Shown here piece after piece: positions 28,448 to 33,737 of a stretch of DNA of 33,737 nucleotides; position 1 is the first letter of the stretch; each line of letters opens with the position of its first letter. Source of the stretch: an uncultured Pelagibacteraceae bacterium (lineage in GTDB: Bacteria; Pseudomonadota; Alphaproteobacteria; Pelagibacterales; Pelagibacteraceae); assembly GCA_902523095.1 (NCBI GenBank), contig CABYYE010000009.1, forward strand, positions 1-33,737, given 5' to 3'. Position numbers and translations under genes: made by a program. The notes below the pieces were generated by a model. The model was given only the letters and a program-made list of their open reading frames with translations. It was not told the DNA's origin and ran no database searches.

Positions 28448-29446
28448 TTAAACTTTAAATTTTCCTAGTAAACATTCAGCGATTTGCACAGAGTTTAATG
28501 CAGCACCCTTTAACAAATTGTCAGAAACAACCCAGATATTTATAGCTCTTTTATTTGAATTATCTTTTCTAATCCTTGAAATAAAAGTTAAATTACTACC
28601 TTCTGCTTCAAGAGGAGTTACATAACCACCATCATTATGTTCGTCTACCACTTTACACCCTGGAGCATTAGCTAAAATTTTTTTAACTAATGCTAGATCA
28701 TAATCTTTTTCAAACTCAATATTTACAGACTCTGAATGGGAAGTTTTAATCGGCACTCTTACACAAGTAGCACTTAATTTTATATTGTTGTCTAATATTT
28801 TTTTTGTTTCATTTTCCATTTTCCACTCCTCTTTTGTATAACCATCCTCAACAAAACTATCAATGTGGGGTATCAAATTAAATGCTATTTGTTTTGTAAA
28901 ATTTTTAGAATTAATTTTTTTATCATCTAAATAATCTCTTGTTTGTGAAAATAATTCATCCAAAGGATCTTTGCCTGCTCCAGATACTGCTTGATAAGTT
29001 GAAACAATTACTCTCTTAATTGTAAATTTATCATGCAAAGGCTTTAGTGCCAACATTAGTTGTATAGTGGAACAGTTTGGGTTAGCAATAATATTTTTGT
29101 GTTTTTTTAAATCCTCTGCATTTACTTCAGCTACTACCAATGGAACGTCTTTGTCCATTCTAAAATATTTGGAGTTATCTATTACTATTGTTTTTTTTGA
29201 TGCTTCAGGCACCCATTTTTCAGCAATTTCACTCCCAGCTGCAAAAATTGTTATTTCTGAATTTGAAAAATCATATTTTTCTAACTGTTCAATAACTATT
29301 TCTTTATTACGAAATTTAAGTTTTTTTCCTGCACTTTTTTTTGAAGCAACTAAATGTAAATTATTTATTTCAAGATCTGATTTTTCCAAAACTTCTATAA
29401 TCTTTCTTCCCACGTTTCCAGTGGCACCAATGATTGCAAAATTCAT
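28448..29446 (-). CDS. asd: Aspartate-semialdehyde dehydrogenase
   Basis: NADPH-dependent reduction of aspartyl phosphate to aspartate semialdehyde, the branch point to lysine, diaminopimelate, threonine and methionine. The NADP-binding GATGNVGRKI is at 7-16, catalytic Cys125 is in ANPNCSTIQL, and the substrate-binding RVPIKTSHSESV stretch with its His is intact. The length of 332 residues is normal. It lies 12 bases after leuB, an alphaproteobacterial order, and 14 bases before sdhC. Confidence 0.97.
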   Translation of the reverse strand: MNFAIIGATGNVGRKIIEVLEKSDLEINNLHLVASKKSAGKKLKFRNKEIVIEQLEKYDFSNSEITIFAAGSEIAEKWVPEASKKTIVIDNSKYFRMDKDVPLVVAEVNAEDLKKHKNIIANPNCSTIQLMLALKPLHDKFTIKRVIVSTYQAVSGAGKDPLDELFSQTRDYLDDKKINSKNFTKQIAFNLIPHIDSFVEDGYTKEEWKMENETKKILDNNIKLSATCVRVPIKTSHSESVNIEFEKDYDLALVKKILANAPGCKVVDEHNDGGYVTPLEAEGSNLTFISRIRKDNSNKRAINIWVVSDNLLKGAALNSVQIAECLLGKFKV

Positions 29447-29458
29447 AATTTCCTTATT

Positions 29459-30565
29459 TTATTTTAATTTTGATATTATTGCATCACCCATATCTGTTGT
29501 GGTGACCTCTTTTTTTCCCTTGGAAATAATATCTTTGGTCCTTAATCCATCATCTAGAACTTTTTGAACTGCTTCATCTAGTTTATCTGCTTCTTTTTCA
29601 AGATCTAAAGAGTATCTTAAAGCCATCGAAAGACTTAAGATTGTTGCAATTGGGTTAGCTATATTTTTCCCAGCAATATCAGGGGCGGAACCATGTACCG
29701 GTTCATATAAAGATCTAATTCTTCCATTTTTATCCTTTGCTCCTAAAGATGCAGAGGGTAATAATCCTAGAGATCCAGTCAACATTCCTGCTTCATCTGA
29801 TAACATATCACCAAATAAGTTATCTGCTAATATAACGTCAAACTGTTTTGGATTTCTTAATAATTGCATAGCGCAGTTGTCAGCTAACATATGATCTAGT
29901 TCTATAGATTTATATTCTTTATCTTTAATTACTTGAACTTCTTCTCTCCACAAAACACCGGCTTCCATCACATTAGATTTTTCGCAGGAGGTAACTTTAT
30001 TTTTTCTTTTTTTAGCCAAATCAAAAGCTACCCTTGCTATTCTATGTATTTCGTTAGTTGTATAGCTGTGTGTATTTATACCTTTCCTTTGGTTATTTTC
30101 AATAGGTTCAATACCTCTAGGCTCACCAAAATAAATTCCACCTGTTAGCTCCCTGACTATCATGATATCTAAACCAGAGACAATTTCTGGTTTTAAGGTT
30201 GAAGAATCTACCAATTGTTTAAAGCAAATTGCTGGCCTCAAGTTAGCAAACAATTTAAGCTCTTTCCTTAGTTTAAGGAGTGCTCTTTCAGGTTTTTTAG
30301 AAAATTCTAATTTGTCCCATTTAGGACCTCCACAAGCTCCAAGTATTACAGCGTCTGACTCCAAGGATTTATAAAAAACTTCGTCTGTAATAGGTATCTT
30401 GTTTATATCAATTGATGCACCACCAATTAATTCTTCCTCAAATGTAAAGTCAAGAGATTTTTTATCGTTAAACCAATCTAAAATTTTTTTTACTTCTCTA
30501 ACTACCTCGGGACCTATTCCGTCACCAGGAAGCAGTAAGATTTTTCTTCCATTTTTTTTATTCAT
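29459..30565 (-). CDS. leuB: 3-isopropylmalate dehydrogenase
   Basis: Oxidative decarboxylation of 3-isopropylmalate to 2-oxoisocaproate, the third specific step of leucine synthesis. [10 protein letters not shown] is at 13-22, the [11 protein letters not shown] segment with Tyr145 at 137-147, and the metal-binding Asp253 and Asp257 are in [24 protein letters not shown] near the C-terminus completes the NAD site. The length of 368 residues is normal. The start overlaps the leuD stop by eight bases. Confidence 0.97.
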   Translation of the reverse strand: MNKKNGRKILLLPGDGIGPEVVREVKKILDWFNDKKSLDFTFEEELIGGASIDINKIPITDEVFYKSLESDAVILGACGGPKWDKLEFSKKPERALLKLRKELKLFANLRPAICFKQLVDSSTLKPEIVSGLDIMIVRELTGGIYFGEPRGIEPIENNQRKGINTHSYTTNEIHRIARVAFDLAKKRKNKVTSCEKSNVMEAGVLWREEVQVIKDKEYKSIELDHMLADNCAMQLLRNPKQFDVILADNLFGDMLSDEAGMLTGSLGLLPSASLGAKDKNGRIRSLYEPVHGSAPDIAGKNIANPIATILSLSMALRYSLDLEKEADKLDEAVQKVLDDGLRTKDIISKGKKEVTTTDMGDAIISKLK

Positions 30566-31166
30566 TACTAAAAATCCATGGTTTATTTAAGCTTAATTTT
30601 TTTTCAAATTCATCTATTTGTTTTATCTTATCCATAGATAGAGCTATGTCATCTAGTCCCTCTAATAAACATTTCTTTTTAAATTCATCTAAGTCAAATT
30701 TAATAGATTTATTTCCAAAAGATATTTCTTGCTTAGCTAGGTCAATATTTATTTCTTCTTGTCTAATTGAATACTCTGAAATTTCAGTCACATTTTCTTC
30801 AGAAGTTTTGATTGGTAATATGCCATTTTTAAAGCAGTTATTATAAAATATATCTGCAAAACTAGAGCTAATAACGCATTTGATTCCAAAATCAGACAGC
30901 GCCCAAGGGGCGTGCTCTCTGGATGAGCCACAACCAAAATTTTTACCTGCAATAAGTATTTTTGTATTGTTAAATGGTTCTTTGTTTAAAATAAAATCTT
31001 TTATTTTCTCACCTTTGTCATCGTATCTCATTTCATAAAAGAGACTTTTACCTAAACCAGTTCTTTTTATTGTTTTTAAAAATTGTTTAGGAATAATCAT
31101 ATCAGTATCAATGTTTTGAAGAGACAAATATGCTGGTATACTTTTTAAAGTAGTAAAATTTTTCAT
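30558..31166 (-). CDS. leuD: 3-isopropylmalate dehydratase small subunit
   Basis: With LeuC, isomerises 2-isopropylmalate to 3-isopropylmalate. It has the swivelling aconitase domain: the [14 protein letters not shown] segment near residue 18, the [17 protein letters not shown] loop that binds substrate, and the [17 protein letters not shown] strand. The length of 202 residues is standard. Its ATG shares one base with the leuC stop (TAATG) and its end overlaps leuB by eight bases, so the three leu genes are translated as a tight unit. Confidence 0.97.
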   Translation of the reverse strand: MKNFTTLKSIPAYLSLQNIDTDMIIPKQFLKTIKRTGLGKSLFYEMRYDDKGEKIKDFILNKEPFNNTKILIAGKNFGCGSSREHAPWALSDFGIKCVISSSFADIFYNNCFKNGILPIKTSEENVTEISEYSIRQEEINIDLAKQEISFGNKSIKFDLDEFKKKCLLEGLDDIALSMDKIKQIDEFEKKLSLNKPWIFSNE

Positions 31167-32566
31167 TATTGTATTTCTCTTACATCTGAAAGACGACCTT
31201 TGATGGCTGCAGCTACAGCCATTCCAGGACTTACGAGATGAGTTCTGCCACCTCTTCCCTGTCTACCTTCAAAGTTTCTGTTAGATGTAGACGCACATCT
31301 TTCTTTAGGTTTTAATTGATCTGGATTCATACCTAAACACATAGAACATCCAGGTTCTCTCCATTCAAAACCAGCGCTAATAAATATTTTATCTAATCCT
31401 TCCTTTTCAGCTTGAGCTTTTACCAAGCCCGATCCAGGAACAACCATCGCACTTACATTATTTGCAATTTTTTTGCCTTTAAGAAGTTCAGCAGCTAATC
31501 TAAGATCTTCTATTCTACCATTGGTGCAGCTGCCAATAAATATTTTATCAATTTTTATATCAGCAATTTTAGTATTAGCTTTTAAACCCATATATTCTAA
31601 TGATCTTTTCATTGCCATCTTTCTATCTTCATTAGACTCTTTGTTTGGATCTGGAACAACTCCAGTAACGGGCGATACATCTTGAGGTGAAGTTCCCCAC
31701 GTAACTAATGGTTCAATATCTTCGCCATTAATATTAACCTCATTATCAAATTTACAATCTTTGTCTGAATATAAAGATTTCCAATATATAACAGCTTTAT
31801 CCCAATTTTTACCTTTTGGGGACATTGCTTTATCTTTTAAATAATCAAATGTCTTTTCATCTGGAGCGATAAGTCCTGCTCTAGCCCCAGCCTCAATTGT
31901 CATATTACATACTGTCATTCTTTCTTCCATGCTTAAATTCTTAATTACTTTACCAGCAAATTCTATAACATACCCTGTGCCTCCTGCGGTGCCGATTGTT
32001 CCAATGATCTTTAAAATAACATCTTTAGCTGTTACCCCTTTAGGCAGGGTTCCGTTTACATTTATTCTTAAGTTTTTTGATTTTTTCTGAATGAGCGTCT
32101 GAGTAGCAAGAACATGTTCCACTTCAGAGGTGCCGATACCAAAAGCTAAGGAACCAAATGCTCCATGAGTAGCTGTATGACTATCACCACATACTATTAC
32201 TGTCCCTGGTTGGGTAAAACCTTGCTCTGGACCAATAATGTGAACAATACCTTGTCTTTTATCTGTAACATCAAAAAGTTTTACACCAAATTCTTTACAA
32301 TTATTCCGTAATGTGTCGACCTGAATTTTTGACTCCTCATCATCAATACCTTTAGATCTATCTGTTGTAGGAACATTATGATCAGGAACTGCTAATGTAA
32401 GTTCTGGCTTTCTTACTTTTCTATTCTGCAATCTTAAACCTTCGAAAGCTTGAGGGCTTGTAACTTCATGAATAAGATGTCTGTCAACATATATTAATGA
32501 TGTTCCATCAGTTTGTCTATTTACAAGATGGTCATCCCATATTTTATCATATAGTGTTTTTGACAT
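31166..32566 (-). CDS. leuC: 3-isopropylmalate dehydratase large subunit
   Basis: Iron-sulfur subunit of isopropylmalate isomerase. The three [4Fe-4S] ligands are Cys347 (GSCTNGR), Cys407 and Cys410 (GCSMC). [13 protein letters not shown] and the [18 protein letters not shown] stretch are typical of LeuC. The length of 466 residues is normal. It lies 11 bases after rplS with no room for a leader peptide or attenuator, so leucine-dependent attenuation at this point is not supported. Confidence 0.98.
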   Translation of the reverse strand: MSKTLYDKIWDDHLVNRQTDGTSLIYVDRHLIHEVTSPQAFEGLRLQNRKVRKPELTLAVPDHNVPTTDRSKGIDDEESKIQVDTLRNNCKEFGVKLFDVTDKRQGIVHIIGPEQGFTQPGTVIVCGDSHTATHGAFGSLAFGIGTSEVEHVLATQTLIQKKSKNLRINVNGTLPKGVTAKDVILKIIGTIGTAGGTGYVIEFAGKVIKNLSMEERMTVCNMTIEAGARAGLIAPDEKTFDYLKDKAMSPKGKNWDKAVIYWKSLYSDKDCKFDNEVNINGEDIEPLVTWGTSPQDVSPVTGVVPDPNKESNEDRKMAMKRSLEYMGLKANTKIADIKIDKIFIGSCTNGRIEDLRLAAELLKGKKIANNVSAMVVPGSGLVKAQAEKEGLDKIFISAGFEWREPGCSMCLGMNPDQLKPKERCASTSNRNFEGRQGRGGRTHLVSPGMAVAAAIKGRLSDVREIQ

Positions 32567-32577
32567 TTAAAATAATA

Positions 32578-33084
32578 TTATTTTTTATCTGTAGTTTGTA
32601 AATCAGTTTTATTTTGATCAGCAGAGGTATCTTTTTTTTCCTCGTTTTTAACGCTTTCTTTATTTACTGATTCTTCACTTTTTAAAGATTTAGACATTGT
32701 TACTGAAATGTCTACACCGATCTTTTTTTTAATCTTTTCAGCTATTCTGGCGGATTTACCTTTTTTATCTCTTAAGTAATAAAGTTTTGCTCTTCTTACT
32801 TTTCCTGACCTTATTACTTTTATTGAGTCAACATTTGGACTGTACAAAGCAAAAGTTCTTTCTACACCTTCTCCAAAAGAAATTTTTCTGACGGTAAATG
32901 AGGAATTTAAATCCCTATTTTTTTTAGCAATGCACACCCCTTCAAAATATTGTATTCTCTCTCTTTTTCCCTCTACAATTTTTACTCCGACTTTAATTGT
33001 ATCACCTGAAGAAAATTCAGTTATTTTTTTATCTGCAACAATTTTTTTTATTGCTTCCTTATTTATATCTTCAATGTTTTTCAT
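32578..33084 (-). CDS. rplS: 50S ribosomal protein L19 with C-terminal extension
   Basis: Large-subunit protein at the interface with the 30S subunit. The conserved core occupies residues 1 to about 120, with [19 protein letters not shown] and the basic [22 protein letters not shown] stretch. Bacterial L19 usually ends near residue 115-120; here about 45 more residues follow, rich in Ser, Lys, Glu, Asp and Asn and without predicted fold. The start codon overlaps the trmD stop by four bases (ATGA). rpsP-rimM-trmD-rplS is a widespread operon, consistent with this placement. Confidence 0.96.
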   Translation of the reverse strand: MKNIEDINKEAIKKIVADKKITEFSSGDTIKVGVKIVEGKRERIQYFEGVCIAKKNRDLNSSFTVRKISFGEGVERTFALYSPNVDSIKVIRSGKVRRAKLYYLRDKKGKSARIAEKIKKKIGVDISVTMSKSLKSEESVNKESVKNEEKKDTSADQNKTDLQTTDKK

Positions 33085-33737
33085 TTTTTATCTAAATATT
33101 TTTTCCAAAGATCAGGTCTCTGGCGACGAGTTATAGCCTCTGATTGAGATAAACGCCAGTCTTTAATTTTAGCATGATCACCAGATAAAAGCACCTCGGG
33201 AGGGCTTTTTCCCTCCCAATTTTTGGGTTTTGTAAATTGAGGATACTCCAATAAATCATTTTCAAATGTTTCATCTTGAGTTGAGCTTCGATTTCCCAAT
33301 ACTCCAGGTATTAATCTTATAACTGAGTCAACTAATACAAATGATGCCGTTTCCCCTCCAGAGAGAACAAAATCTCCAATACTATATTCTTCTATATTTC
33401 TTGAGTCCAAAAGTCTTTGATCAATACCTTCGAAATGACCACATAATAAATTTATTTTTTTTTCTTTACTAAATTTCTTTGCAATTTTTTGATCAAATTT
33501 TTTTCCTTTAGGTGATAAATAAATTATTTTATCATTATTTTTTAAGTTTTTATCTAAGGCTAATGCAGTAACATCAGGTCTTAACAGCATGCCACAACCA
33601 CCACCGAAGGGAGCATCGTCTACCGATCTATATTTATCAACTGCATAGTCACGAATATTAATAACTTTTAAATTCCATAACTTTTTTTCTAGAGCCCTTT
33701 TATAAATACCTATATTAAATGGCCCAGGATATAAGTC
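33081..33737 (-). CDS. trmD: tRNA (guanine-37-N1) methyltransferase, 5' end outside window
   Basis: Methylates G37 next to the anticodon and so prevents +1 frameshifting. The visible 218 codons reach the window edge with no start. An ATG at 33590 is internal: the 49 codons upstream of it encode the TrmD N-terminal region, including [26 protein letters not shown] and GCGMLLRPD. The SAM-binding knot is seen in [15 protein letters not shown] and [12 protein letters not shown], and [13 protein letters not shown] with RRQRPDLW closes the protein. Only about ten N-terminal residues should be missing. Cys replaces the more usual Pro or Ala in the GGGxGM loop. Its stop overlaps the rplS start by four bases. 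Confidence 0.96.
   Translation of the reverse strand, partial: DLYPGPFNIGIYKRALEKKLWNLKVINIRDYAVDKYRSVDDAPFGGGCGMLLRPDVTALALDKNLKNNDKIIYLSPKGKKFDQKIAKKFSKEKKINLLCGHFEGIDQRLLDSRNIEEYSIGDFVLSGGETASFVLVDSVIRLIPGVLGNRSSTQDETFENDLLEYPQFTKPKNWEGKSPPEVLLSGDHAKIKDWRLSQSEAITRRQRPDLWKKYLDKK

Noticed and set aside
29067-29567. Plus-strand open frame of 166 codons opposite asd and leuB
   Set aside because: It is the mirror of strongly conserved genes on the other strand, and its sequence is Phe/Ser/Ile-rich with no recognisable motif.
32567-32577. Leucine attenuator or leader before leuC
   Set aside because: Only 11 bases separate rplS and leuC, with no leader peptide or alternative hairpins.
33588-33590. 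ATG that could be read as the trmD start
   Set aside because: The 49 codons upstream to the window edge stay open and encode the conserved TrmD N-terminal region, so this Met is internal.

Overview
The window reads as chromosomal DNA from a compact, very A+T-rich alphaproteobacterium, most probably a SAR11 (Pelagibacterales) marine cell. Support comes from gene content and order (the split F1 cluster atpHAGDC next to priA; rplS-leuCDB-asd; sdhCDAB, mdh, sucCDAB, lpd), the streamlined layout (no gap over 100 bases, many 1-14 base overlaps), the A/T-biased codons and the Lys/Asn/Ile-rich proteins. The taxon is an inference from style and order; no marker gene was compared.

Layout. (1) 9-4819, plus strand: proB, proA, nadD, rsfS, ctpA, rppH, a tightly packed run for proline synthesis, NAD synthesis, ribosome silencing, periplasmic proteolysis and RNA decay. 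(2) 4809-9589, minus strand: F1 part of ATP synthase (atpC, D, G, A, H); the Fo genes are not here. (3) 9673-11625, minus: priA. (4) 11654-19321, minus: lpd, sucB, sucA, sucD, sucC, that is, the 2-oxoglutarate dehydrogenase complex and succinyl-CoA synthetase. (5) 19364-22685: three genes in alternating orientation (GT2 glycosyltransferase, large membrane protein, SAM methyltransferase) that look like surface-glycan genes inserted into the TCA block. (6) 22688-28433, minus: mdh, mmsA, sdhB, sdhA, sdhD, sdhC. (7) 28448-33737, minus: asd, leuB, leuD, leuC, rplS and trmD; trmD runs off the right edge.

How it works together. The minus strand encodes the TCA steps from 2-oxoglutarate to oxaloacetate, the electron entry point at succinate dehydrogenase, a semialdehyde dehydrogenase that feeds acyl-CoA into the cycle, and the catalytic head of ATP synthase. 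The right end adds leucine and aspartate-family amino acid synthesis and a ribosome/tRNA gene pair. The plus-strand left end is a separate housekeeping operon that meets atpC tail to tail.

Most notable. The glycan-type insert between mdh and sucC splits an order that is usually contiguous in alphaproteobacteria. SdhD contains no histidine at all, so it cannot supply the usual second haem ligand. NadD ends abruptly after its ISSxxxR-type motif and overlaps rsfS. PriA has an altered last zinc-cysteine pair. No rRNA, tRNA, CRISPR array, transposase or phage gene was seen, and no convincing rho-independent terminator.
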